In this document: positions 10,301-21,500 of the stretch, piece by piece
Layout of the letters: every line of letters starts with the position of its first letter
Numbering within the stretch: position 1 is the first letter of the stretch
Origin: Lichina pygmaea
Lineage: Eukaryota > Ascomycota > Lichinomycetes > Lichinales > Lichinaceae
Reading direction: 5' to 3'
Assembly: GCA_963422465.1 (NCBI GenBank)
Contig: OY730171.1
Coordinates: 4,546,202-4,610,201 of the forward strand
DNA length: 64,000 nt
Made by a program: the position numbers and the translations under genes
Notes under the pieces: generated by a model
Databases searched by the model: none
Told to the model about the DNA's origin: nothing
What the model saw: the letters and a program-made list of their open reading frames with translations, nothing else

Positions 10301-12159
10301 GTGCTTCTTTAGCCAAGACATCCCCAAATAGATATCCTGAGTGGCCAACTTGACAATATCAAGGTGGATCCTTTCAGCATAGTGTCCAGTAACTATTTCC
10401 ATTGGCTGTGTCTCATGGCAGACTAGCTCTGTCTGTCCATTTGCTATCGCAAGCTGATAGGGCTGCTGCTTGCGTCTCCTTCCAGTGCCAAGGGTGTTGT
10501 AAAGTTGTCTTGAGATGTAGTTTCCACTGGCTCCAGAGTCAACAAGTGCGTATGTCTGTACTGGCATGTTGGCGTGTAGTGACACAGGCAATCACAGGTG
10601 CTTTGTGTTGCTAGGGGTCATGTTGTTGAGCTCCTGATGTTGCCCCTTGACAAGGGAGTTCAGTCTTTTCCTGATTGAAGTGTCTTTCCACTGACTGGGT
10701 AATAGGTCCAGCCATTCCCATCAGTTCTGAGGAATCTGTTCAAGAATTTGTCTTGCTGATGCTTGTCACATCCAGGCTTGAGGCAGTACTGCCAATTGTT
10801 GATGTAGCAGTTGTGGTTGTTGCCTTGCTGTAGGAACATGAGGTGTTTGTGCCAATCATGTGTGTGCCCGGGGAATGCAGTGTGTTGGCGTTTGTCCCAA
10901 AGATGGATCTCACACACATCCTTCTCGCAATTGACCCAATGCTTGTGGCAGGTGGCGTGGTAGAGTGAATGTCCTCCATACCTTTGTAGTTGTTTGTGGT
11001 AGGTGTAGTAGTGCTTTGTGCAGAACCTCCACTGTAGTTCACCATGCTGTAGATTTCGTGGGTCCATGCTGTAAGCATAGTTTCCTTGTAGTATTTCTTC
11101 TTTGATAGACATAGGTTTGTCTTAGTCCCTATCAGAGGTGGTTAAGGGCTCCTGTCCCTTGTCCTGACCTGTCTGTTCTGGTAGGTCCTTGCCTCCTGAT
11201 GTTGCCAGTTGGTGGGCTGCTTCCAATGTCTGATTGTAGTTGTCCTATTGTTCAAGGGATAGCTGAGCTTTTCCTGGTGGGTCCTCTGGCTTGATGACAT
11301 TCCAGTCTCTGTCAAGTGTATTAAGTTGCTGTCAGTGCACCTTGTTCTTTAAACAACAGTCTTTCACTATGTGGCCTAGCTTGCCACAGATATAGCACTT
11401 CAGTGCTTTCCCTTTTTTGTTGTTCCTTCCCTTTGTGAACCTTCCCTTGTGGTGGACTGCATCCAGTTCCATGGGTGCATAGCCATATGGGTCATGTGGC
11501 AGTGCCTTGTTAGGTGGCTTGTAGTGGTTGCTCACATGCCATGCAAGGTGGCTGTATCCTCTGTCGTGGTGTTTCTCTATCACTTGCTTGAATAGTTTGT
11601 TATCAATGTTGATTGCTTGTGCGATGAGTTTCTCCAGTGTATTGACCACTTGTCTGTTGAAGGTGATTTTATCCTTCATGTTTTCCTTGAGTCTACGTCA
11701 GTACATGACCATCAGGGTGTTGTTGTCCCAGTCAGTCAGTACTGAGTATTGTTTGAACTGTGTGGTGTACTCTGCAGCTGAGTGTTGTTGTTTGATGTGC
11801 TGGATCATTTGTATAGCCACTTTGTCTTTGTTAGATAGTCCAAGGATCCTTTTGATCTTGTCCTTGAATCACGTCTATTTCATCATCCATTCTGTTGTGC
11901 TGTCATGGTCTCTATTTCCTGAGAGATGTTTGTTGACGTAGGGCTTGATCTATCAATAAGTATTGTCTCTCATGTAAGTGGTTGCAAAGAGGGGCTACTT
12001 TTCCTTAGGCAGCTTTGTCTCTGGTTGGAATTAAAAGTAGACTTGGAGTTGCATAAGCCAGTTGTCAACCTTGTTTCTTTCACTGTAGAACAGGTCTGGC
12101 TTGGCGACGCTAATCTTTCCATCTGGGAAGTTGGGGTTGGTTACTCCTGAGGTACTCAT
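7322..12159 (-). pseudogene. gag-pol fossil of gyp-1b
   Basis: Gag starts at 12157-12159. Then follow a CCHC knuckle (about 11350-11400), the W-x2-C-x4-C-x2-H repeat region (10660-11112), protease (DSGASG near 10530), reverse transcriptase with YLDD (about 9480), RNase H, integrase (about 8040-8390) and a C-terminal chromodomain ([16 protein letters not shown], about 7370-7450). The domain order and chromodomain place it among Gypsy chromoviruses. Decayed fossil. Confidence 0.9.
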
Positions 12160-12177
12160 CCTTGAGGGTCTTCAAAG

Positions 12178-12824
12178 TGTTGTGGTCTGTACCATACTGT
12201 CCTATCTGAGTATAGGATTAGGGCAAGAGGTGGAAGGCAGGTTGGTTCTTGCAGGAGAGGAGTGTCAAGGAGTGCGAAGGGGTTTGGTGGAACATGGTGG
12301 TGGTGACACCTGATCAACAGCTTTATACAAAAAGGATTGTATTGAAGTAGATCTAGTTGTCTGAATCACAACATGAGTTGAAGACAATCATTCTATAAGG
12401 GAACTATCACCAGACTATATAGTGCCCAGTTCGTGAGCACAGTGAGCTCTGCTCACTTTGCTCACAGTTCATGCACGCTGCGGTGAGCTGGGTGAGCTCT
12501 GCTCACTTTGCTCACTTGTTCATGCACGCTGCGGCAAGCTGGGTGAGCTCTGCTCACTTTGCTCACTTGTTCATGCATGCTGCAGCAAGCTGGGTGAGCT
12601 CTGCTCACTTTGCTCACTTTTCATGCACGCTGCGGCAAGCTGGGTGAGCTCTGCTCACTTTGCTCACTTGTTCGTGCATATGCATGCTGCGGCGAGCACC
12701 CCCCGGTTTGTCTCGCCAGTCACATGACTGGTTCCCGTGTCACGCTGCCTGGTACTTCTGTCCAGTATCCTGTCTGCTGCTTTCTGTAAGTATATAAAGA
12801 CTGTGTTCCTCCTGGGTCATAACA
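12178..12824 (-). repeat. 5' LTR of gyp-1b (647 bp)
   Basis: TGTTGTGG...ATAACA. It carries four to five units of a roughly 51-bp repeat (12435-12700) built on GTGAGC and GCTCAC. The sense TATA-like CTATATAG is near 12415-12422, and the leader motif TTGAAGAC (plus strand), complementary to the primer-binding site, lies about 35 bp downstream in the sense direction. Confidence 0.94.
12435..12700. repeat. Palindromic tandem array in gyp-1b LTR, about 51-bp unit
   Basis: Each unit has the hairpin GTGAGC-TCT-GCTCAC (first at 12442-12456), a second GCTCAC and TTCATGCA-CGCTGCGGC. The scaffold words TTCATGCA and CTGCG are shared with the gyp-1a/c/d array, but the inverted words differ there (CAAGAC/GTCTTG). 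Confidence 0.85.
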
Positions 12825-13045
12825 TCTACATCTCTGACACCAGTACCCCAATCTCCAGCTACATCTTTCTCTTTCTCCCAGCCACTCCCAGGGAGGAAAA
12901 AACATAAAACAGCTGAGCCAACCAGAAGCTCAGAGAGAATCAGGGGAAGCTGTCCAGAAGTACAAATTCTTGGGGCAAGATCAACAAATAATAAGGGAAA
13001 AGTATCAGCCAACCCTTTCAAGATCTTTGAAGATAAGATGTCTAC

Positions 13046-16000
13046 ATGAAAGACTCAAAGCTCACACTTCTCCAGTATAATGTGCAAAAAAGCCAATCAG
13101 TCCAAGAGCTACTTCTAGCAACCTCAGCTCTTCAAGAGGTGAACATTATTGCACTTCAAGAACTCTGGAAAAACTCTCACCTGGAGACAAGCACCTCTAC
13201 TGTTTTCTCTTCTTTTCTTTCTTTTTACTGTTCAGAGATTGGTAGAACACTTTTTCTTATTAATAAAAACCTGAAACTCTTTTCTCTTCATCCTACTTTC
13301 TGGAGTAAAGACTTTATTTCTCTTGAAATCTACTTGGAAAACTCTTCTACTTCTCTTTGGGTGTATAATCTTTACTTTACCCCATCAAGTCAAGAAAACT
13401 ATACAGAGGCATCAGAAGCTCTTCTCTTTTTACTCCAAAATACTTTACAAGCACAAGGACAACATATTCTTCTCACAGATTCAAACCTCCACCACCCAGA
13501 CTGGTCAAAGAAAAGAAGACTGTACTCTGACACTGCAAACAAGTTCCAAAGTCTAATGAAAGATTTAAATCTGGATTGAGCTATTGCACCTTTTACTCCC
13601 ACCAGAGCAAGATCTCTTTCAGAAAAACTATGTTCTGCAATTGATCTGTCTTTTATTTCTTCTTCTCTTTCTAACTCTCTGATCTTCTCTAAAGTGGCTC
13701 TCCAGTTCTTTCATGGGTCTGACCACAGACCTATACTAACTAGCCTGGACCTGGATCCTCCAAGGAAAACCTGGAAGCCAGAAAGGAACTGGAAAACACT
13801 GGACTCAAACCTTGCAAGAGTAGAGTGTGAGAAGCTACAGCTACCTTCCCACTTTCAAGACAAAAAGGAAGTGGACAAGTACTTGGAGTACCTGGACAAC
13901 TTTCTCCAAGAAGTGGCAAGCAAATGTACACAGCTCCAGAAGCAATCTGGTCACTCAGTTCCCTGGTGGAGCCAAGATATCCAAAACAAGGTTAGAGAGG
14001 AAAGAAGAGTAAGAAGACAAGTTCTCAGAGGACAGGCATCCCAAGAAGACCTTGAGCAAGCAACTAAGAACAAGAAAAAAGCAGTCAGAGAGGGAAAGCA
14101 GACCACCTTCAGACAACAAGTCCATGAGCTAGCCAGTTCTTCAAAATTCTGGAAGCTTGCAAAGTGGGGAAAAACAAAAGCCAACAGGACTTCTGATCTT
14201 CCCCTGGTCCCAGATTTGGAAACACAAGAAGGACTAGCTAAAATCTTTGAGGAGAAGACAAAAGTATTCTCAGCCCAGTTCTTCCCCAAAGCACTTGTTC
14301 CAGAACCAAGTACAGAGAGTTCCCAGAGTACTCCAGAGATCCAGCTCTCTCAGGAAGTTACTGCTGAAGAAGTGGAACAAATCCTGAACAAAAAGAAATC
14401 TTTCACAGCAGGGGGAAAAGATAAGCTGCCAAATGGATTTCTGAAAGCTCTGGGTTCCAAGTTCTGCCAAGCTATGGCTGTTCTCACATCAACATGCTGG
14501 AGACTGGAATACTTTCCAGAGAGGTTCAAGAATGCAAAAACAGTCTAAGAAAACCTGGTAGAGAATACTATAACCAAGCTAAAGCCTGGTGCCCTATAGC
14601 TTTGCTAAACACAACTGGCAAGCTGATGGAAGCTATTACAGCAACCAGGCTAAGCAAGGTAGCAGAAGAAGCTAGACTTTTGCCAGAAATCCAGATGGGC
14701 TTCAGGAAAGGAAGATCAACTGAATCAGCACTTTTCCTACTAACTTCCCAAGTGGAAAAAGTCTGGAAGGAAGGCATGGTTGCATCTCTACTTTCTCTGG
14801 ATATCTCAGGAGCCTATGACAGAGTTCTACCCAAGATCCTCCAACAAATCCTAGAGAGAAAAGGAATTCCTCTCTGGCTATCTTCCTGGATTCTCTCTTT
14901 CTGCACCAGTTGTTCTACCACTCTTGTGTTTGATGACTCTGAGTCTTCTGCTATTCCTATTCACTGTGGAGTTCCCCAAGGTTCCCCTTTATCTCCTATT
15001 CTGTTTCTATTTTATATTTCTGAACTTCATGAAACTGTACACTCTCCTCCCACTGGTGTTTCTGCTCTGGGATTTGCAGATGATACAAATCTGCTTGCAT
15101 TTGGACACTCTCTAAAAAGCAACCTTCTGAAGTTAAAGAACACACACCTCAAATGTCTATCATAGGCTGCAAGACATAGAATAGTTTTCTCTTCTGAGAA
15201 ATATAAAATACTTTATTTTTCCAGAAGAAGATCAGACAATCTTCAGCTTAAGCTCAGACTGGGGAATGTGATTCTAAGACCAAAAGAAGAAGTGTGAGTA
15301 TTAGGAGTGTACCTGGATGCAAAACTCCACTGGCATAAGCACCAGAGAATTATTCTTCAAAAAGCTCAGAAAGCACTTTCCTCTCTTTCTAGAACTTCAT
15401 ATTCTACTTGGGGTTTCCCAGTCCTCACATCATGTCTTGTGTACACTGCAATACTCAGATCTTTACTGAGTTATACTGTGGGGATCTGGTTCAATTCTCT
15501 AAGAAAATCTTCTAATATCTCTTCTCTTAGTATATTCTAGAACAAATGCCTGAGACTTATTGGAGGTGTCTTCAAAGCCACTCCATCTTTCTTATTAGAG
15601 AGTGAGCTGTTTCTTTTACCTCTAGATCTCTATTTCAAATTTCACACAGTCTGTTTTCTCTCTTCTATTCAAACCTCCTCTCTGAAAACACTTCTGGATA
15701 ATATCTTTTCCAATATCTTCCACTATACCTCTTCTATGAAGAAACTTTTAAAAAAATCCTCAACTATCTCCCTCTATTGGAAGTTCACTTTGTTAAACTA
15801 ATTAACTACTAACCAGGCTAGTTCAAAGAAAGAACTACAGAAACTCTTTGTTAAAGAGTGGGAAGACCAATAGAAGGAGAAGAAAAGAAGAAGCTACTCT
15901 GGGTGGCAGGTGTTTTGTCGAAAGCCTCACCACAACAACCTGAAGCTCTACAAAAAGCTACAGAAAGCTGAGGCCAGTCTACTACTACAAACCAGAACTG

Positions 16001-16284
16001 GGAGAATTGGCCTGGCAAGTTTTCTATTCAGAGTGGGAGTTCCAGATTTTCCTACCCTTTTATGTGTCTGTGGTCAAGTATAAGAGACAGTGAAACATAT
16101 CACCTCTTCATGCTCCTTTTATTCAAGTCAAAGACAGCAAGCTCCTTTTAATTCTCAAGATTTCACTTCTATTATTTCAAACCCAGAGCTTCTACAGAAG
16201 TTTCTATACTGGTTCATGTCTTTGAAAAGACTGAACCAGTTTAATCTGGCTTTCAAACTCCACTATTCACACTCTAATGTCTAG
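13046..16284 (+). pseudogene. LINE-A ORF2 (endonuclease-reverse transcriptase), broken
   Basis: The start codon overlaps the ORF1 stop as ATGA (13046-13049), as in LINE-B. The N-terminal apurinic-endonuclease domain (LLQYNVQKS, IIALQELW, GSDHRPIL) spans about 13046-13760. The reverse transcriptase follows (GFRKGRSTES, LSLDISGAYDR, GVPQGSPLSPILF, FADDTNLLAFG at about 14690-15115), then a C-terminal Cys/His region. Against LINE-B I see a TGA near 13577, a 4-bp deletion near 14543 (frameshift), TAG at 15163-15165, TGA near 15295, TAG at 15538-15540 and more downstream. Most nonsense changes are C-to-T or G-to-A. Several are shared with LINE-C. Confidence 0.92.
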
Positions 16285-17464
16285 AAGTCTTCTTTCTACC
16301 AGTCACTACAAGATTTCCTTTTGCTACATCCTCTAGTCACTCCCAGTCTTCAGTTTTTATTCCTCTAAAGGTTTTCTGAAGAAAATCACTCTTAGCTAGA
16401 AGATCTGCATGGCTGAAAAGCTACTATCAGTGTAAGAATCAAATAAAAAAAAAATAGGTGCAGTGCTGAACACCTTCTTGATGCTTTCAAACAAGCGCTG
16501 CTCTGGGGTTTCCCACTTGAAGGCAATATTCTTCTTGGTCAGAGCTGTGAGTGGGGATGCAAGCTTGGCAAAGTCTTTGATGAACCAGTGGTAGAAGTTT
16601 GCAAAGGCAATAAAGCTCTGCACTTCCTTGAGACTGGCAGGAGGATTCCACTCCTTGATGGCATCAGTCTTGGCTGGGTCCATGCTCACAGATCTGGGTC
16701 AGCCATCTTCAGTGGCAGACTGAATGATGAGGCCAAGGTACTTGACTTGATGCACTTCAAAGTCACACTTGGAGATGTCAACTTGTAGGCTTGCATCTTG
16801 TAGTTGACTGAGAACAAGCTTGACATACTTCTGGTGTTCCTTGTATGTCTGATTGTAGACAAGGATGTCATCCACATAGGCAGTGCTAAAGACATCAAGA
16901 ATGTCAGGTCCCAAAACATTATTGATGTAGTTCTGGAATGTGCTTGGAGTATTGGCAAGACCAAAGAGTATAACAAGGTATTCGTAGAGGCCTGAGTGTG
17001 TGCGGAACGTAGTCTTCCATTCTTCACCTTCCTTCATCTGGATACAGTTGAAGGCACCAACAATGTCAAGCTTGGTGTACCACACAGCTTTGCAAAGCTG
17101 GTCCAACATCTCCTGGATTAGTGGTAGGGAGTAACAGTTCTTGATGGTGATAGTGTTGAGTGCTCTGTAGTCTACACAGAAACACAATCCACCTCCTGGC
17201 TTCTTGACAAAGAGGACTGGTGCAGCAGTAGGTGATGAAGATGCTTGAATAAAGTTCTTGTTCAGGTTCTCTGTCAGGTACTTCTTGAGAACTTTGAGTT
17301 CTTCTCTGCTTATACTGTACAGAGGTCCAGAGGGTGCCTGGATTCCTGGTTCCATCTTGATCTTGTGGTCAACTCCTGGGTGTAGAGAAGGAAGCTTGTC
17401 AGCATCATCCTTGCTGAAGATGTCCAGGAACTTGTATTACTGAGCAGGGAGAAATATAGCAGGA

Positions 17465-18023
17465 TGTTGCGGTCTGTACTGTACTGTCCTATCCGAGTAT
17501 AGGATTAGGGTGAGAGGTGGAAGGCGGGTTGGTTCTTGCAGGAGAGGAGTGTCAAGGAGTGCGAAGGGGTTTGGTGGAACATGGTGGTGGTGACACCTGA
17601 TCAACAGCTTCGTACAAAAGGATTGTATTGAAGTAGATCTAGTTGTCTGGATCACAACATAAGTTGAAGATGATCGTTCCATAAGGGAACTATCGCTGGA
17701 CTATATAGTGCTGGCCTGTGGAGATGATCAAGATTGTCTTGACAGTCTCGACATCAAGACGGGTGAGATTGTCTTGACAGTCCCACCATGTTATGCACCC
17801 TGCGTCAAGACGGGTGAGATTGTCTTGATGCTTCATGCATCCTGCGTCAAGACTGGTGAGATTGTCTCAATGCTTCATGCATGCTGCGTCGAGACTCCTG
17901 TGTGTGTCTCGACAGTCACGTGACCCCTTGTTGGTTGGTCACTTGACTTCCATAGTGTCCTCTTGCCTGGCCTGTGGCCTGATTGCCTATAAATAAGTGG
18001 CTCCCATCCCCTGGGTCATAACA
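17465..18023 (-). repeat. 3' LTR of gyp-1c (559 bp)
   Basis: TGTTGCGG...ATAACA. About three units of the CAAGAC/GTCTTG array. The inner edge is next to the polypurine tract, which on the minus strand reads GAAGGAGAGGAGGGTAG. Confidence 0.95.
17988..17995 (+). promoter_or_regulatory. Antisense-pointing TATA box in gyp-1c 3' LTR
   Basis: TATAAATA starts 35 bp before the LTR/internal border and faces the antisense frame at 18068. The other gyp-1 LTRs have a TATA sequence at the same spacing. Use as a promoter is inferred. Confidence 0.5.
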
Positions 18024-18067
18024 CTACCCTCCTCTCCTTCATTCATCATCCTGATGAATTCTTGAGT

Positions 18068-18568
18068 ATGTCTGCAAAATCACATGCCTCTGCTTACTGA
18101 AACCAACTGGCAGCCCAGATCTGTGATCATAACTTTGTGTTGCTTGCTCTGTGTGACTTCTGTGTTTTGAACCACAAGCCCTGCTTCTGAATGTCTGACA
18201 ACAACAATAAGTTGAAGTGCGCTGAATGCACTTGTTGTGGGAAGTCCTGTGTGTCACTTTCTTGGGAGTTGTTGAACATGACTCGAGATAACCTTCGCGA
18301 GGATTTGGCTGTTGATGAGGCCAAGCGGGATGCTCTTGTTAAGCAGCTTGCCAAGCTGCAGGCTCGTGTGTCCCGAAAGTGAAAGGTTCTTGAGGGTGCT
18401 GAGAGTCAAGCGAAGAAGAAGCTCCAGTGCCTTGTTGCTGAAATGGAGGTGGATGGTGAAGATTTGTCGGTGACAGTCATTGACGTGTCCGCACTGCAGG
18501 CCGAGCTGTTCAGTCCTGCTTCTGCCGGAACTGCTGCAGGAGGAGCTGGCAGTTCGTGAGGTTCCTGA
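18068..18568 (+). pseudogene. Antisense accessory frame of gyp-1c (Cys-rich plus coiled coil)
   Basis: A 501-bp segment opposite gag-pol, the same length as in gyp-1b and gyp-1d. The clearest stretch (18191-18382) starts MSDNNNKLKCAECTCCGKSC and continues into a heptad-like acidic/basic region (DLAVDEAKRDALVKQLAKLQ). It overlaps the 3' end of pol by 59 bp (18510-18568) in convergent orientation. No known domain could be named; the cysteine spacing suggests metal binding. Decayed copy. Confidence 0.68.
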
Positions 18569-21500
18569 GTGGTTCCCAGGTATTTTCCAAGTCTGGGTAG
18601 TTTTTCCACTTGACAAGGTATCGCTGACCTTTTCTCTTCAGGATCTGTTCAGCCTTGAATTCCTGTTCTTCTTCGGGTTGGTAATAGAATGTTTCCTGCA
18701 AGGGTGTGCTCTGGTCGGCTGGTTCAATCATTGATATATGAAAGTTTGGATGGACTCTGGCATTCCTTGGTAGTTGTATCTTGATGTTGACTGGTCCTGT
18801 TTTTTCTTCAACTGAAAATAGTCCGACCTTGATGTTGTCAAGTTTCTTTGTCTTTGGTTTCTTTGTTTTCCAATTTCTTGTAAGGAGGTAGACTTTATCC
18901 CCCTTCTTTAGCCGAGGTGCCATTTTCAATTTCTTGTCCATTTGACGTTGCATTCTTTCTGAGGTCTCTTGAAGGTAGTGCCTTATCATTGTGTGTGTGT
19001 GTTGTAGGAGCTTGTCATGTTGGAGTGCTTTCTCCACATTTGGTGAAGCTCTGCTTGGCATCCTGATGTTCGCATGTTGTCCAAAATTGGCAAAAAATAG
19101 TGATTCCTTTGTTGAGTCTGATCTGTGCTGGTTGATTGCCAGCTGTGCCACCAGTAATAACTGTACCCAATTGCTGTGGGTCTGGTTGATGTAATGCTGT
19201 AAGTAAGTCTCCAGGACTTGGTTTGCTTGCTCTGTCTGGCTGTCAGTTCATGGGTGATAGGCTGTAGATATTTTGGGTTTTGTTCCCATGGCTGCACTGA
19301 TTATCTTCCAGTAGTTGGATGTGAAGAGTTTGTCTCTGTCTGTAATGATCATGATCAGAACTCTGTGGTCTCTAACCAATCTGTCCAGTAAAAGGTGTCC
19401 CAACTGTTCTGCTGTGTGGGTCTCCTTGAATAGTACTGCTATTAGATATTTTGTGAATCTGTCCACTATCACCATAATCAAGTTGTAGGTGATTCCTGTG
19501 ACTGGGTCTTTGGACTTGGGTAGCTTTGTGATGAAGTCTATTGACACGTCTTCCCACAGGCCTCTTGGTATTGTGTTCAGGTGTCCTTCTCTGTATGGCT
19601 TGTGTCTTCTATGTTTGTTTTTCTGGCATAGTAGACACTTGCTGATGTAGTTTGTGACATGTTGTCAGAGGTTAATGACATTGTTCCCTGCCTGTTGGAT
19701 AAGGTCTGTGGTCTTGGAGATTTCTGGGTGACCATGTGCTGGATTGTTGTGGTAGTTCCTTATTAGTTCTTCAGTGTCTTCTACCGTGAGCTTGTTGATC
19801 TGTGGCTGAGGCACCAGGTTTCCTTGCTGGTCCTGCTGTAAGATTGTTCCTTGGCGTTCATCATCTTCCATGTGGTCTTTTTGTCAGCTTAGTGTGTCTG
19901 CTCTCCTGTTGTCTTGTCCAGGGGTATACAAGATCTTGAACTTGTATTGCCCTAGGAGTTCAGCCCATCTGACTTGCTGTCTGTTCAGCTTCTTGGTTGT
20001 CGTGAATGTTGTCAGATTCTTGTAGTCTGTGAGAACAGTGAGTTCAGAACTGCTTTCCGCGTACACTCTCCAGTGTTCGAGTGTGTTGACGACTGCCAAT
20101 AGCTCTTTGTTGTGGATATCATAGTTTCATTCTGCTTGTGTTATTTTTTGTGACTAGTAGGCAACTGGGTGCCACTTGCCATCTGCCTGTTGGCATAGAC
20201 ATGCTCCTACTGCCTGATCTGAAGTGTCCATCTTGATTTGTGTTGGTTGGCCTGTCTTGAAGTTGAGGAGAACTGGTTCCTTGGCGCAAGTGTCCTTGAG
20301 CTGTTAGAATGCTTTTTGTTGTCTCTCTGTCCACTGGTACTCCATGTCCTTCTTTGTAAGTTCTGTTAGTGGTGTTGCCATCTGTGAGTAGTTCTTAATA
20401 AACTGTCAGTTGAAGTTGGCAAATTCTAGGAAGGCTTGTACTTCCTTAACTGACATCAGTGTTGGCCATTGCTGAATCACTTTGATTTTCTCAGAGTCAA
20501 TCTTGATCCCTTTAATCCCTATAACATATCCAAGGAATTCAACTTCCAGTTTGTTGAACTCACATTTCTTTGGGTTGAGCTTGAGCCCTACCTGTTGTAG
20601 GTATCGTAGAACATCCTTCACATGTTTGGTATGTTCCTGTTACGTGTTCGAGTAGACAAGAATGTTGTCCAGGTAGGTGATAGCTGTTTGGTCCAGGTGT
20701 GCTCTGATGACATTGTTGATCAATGCTTGACATGTTGCTGGTGTGTTTGTGAGTCTGAATGGCATAACCAGATACTCGTAGTGTCTGTATCAGGTTCTGA
20801 AGACTGTCTTCCATTCTTCTCCTTCTTTCATGTGTATCAGGTTGTATACTTCTTTCAAGTCCAGCTTGGTAAAGATTGTAGCTTGGCTGATCCTGTCTCG
20901 CAATTTGTTTGCATTTGGCAACAGATATCAGTTCTTGATGGTAATATCATTGAGTTTCCTGTAATCCACACAAAGTTGAAGACTTCTGTCTTTCTTTGGT
21001 GCAAATAGTATTGGGTATCCTGCTGGTGATTGAGATTCTCAAATGAAACTCTTTTTCAGGTTTTCCTCCAGGTACTCGCAAAGTACTTGGAGCTCTTTCT
21101 CTGATAACTGGTAAATTGGTCCAAATCCTGGCTCTGTCCCTGGTTGCAACTTGATCTCATGATCCCAAGGTTGGTGCTTAGGCAACACTGCTGTTGTTGT
21201 CTCTTCCTGAAAGAGGTTATCATACCCAGGTCAGTACTCTTCAGGGATCTCCAGAGGGTTAACAACTTCCTCTCTCTTCATCTCTGACTGTTTGGCCACC
21301 TGGTTCTGGGGTGTGCTTGTCAAGGTGGACCTCTTCTCTTGAGAGTTGTCCTTTCTGTCAGTGAGGTTCCACTGAGGACTCCTTCCCTCATCTGTCCACG
21401 CCTTCTGCGGCTGGTAACAGGTCCGAGCTGTGTTGTTAGTGCAGTTCCTAAATGTGAGTACTCCTGTCTTCCAGTTAACAACTGGGTTGTGCTTCTTTAG

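Larger units (their letters stand above)
6255..12824 (-). mobile_element. gyp-1b: Ty3/Gypsy chromovirus, family 1, divergent LTR subfamily
   Basis: A 6.57-kb element with both LTRs and a perfect 5-bp target duplication TCTAC (6250-6254 and 12825-12829), inserted at the ORF1 3' region of LINE-A. The gag-pol body closely matches the other gyp-1 copies, but the central LTR sequence is replaced by a different palindromic repeat. Structurally whole, coding-wise broken with on the order of ten interruptions. Confidence 0.96.
4950..16454 (+). mobile_element. LINE-A: Tad1-like LINE, interrupted, 5' end outside window
   Basis: Plus-strand non-LTR retrotransposon in two visible pieces, 4950-6254 and 12825-16454, split by gyp-1b; the first piece also carries a SINE. 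Its 5' part lies beyond gyp-1a, to the left of the window. It ends in the LINE 3' signature GCATGGCTGAAAAGCT, then GTGTAAGAATCAAAT and an A-rich tail at 16441-16454. On the right it abuts gyp-2a pol, so it inserted into that element. It is very close to LINE-C and shares disabling mutations with it. Confidence 0.93.
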
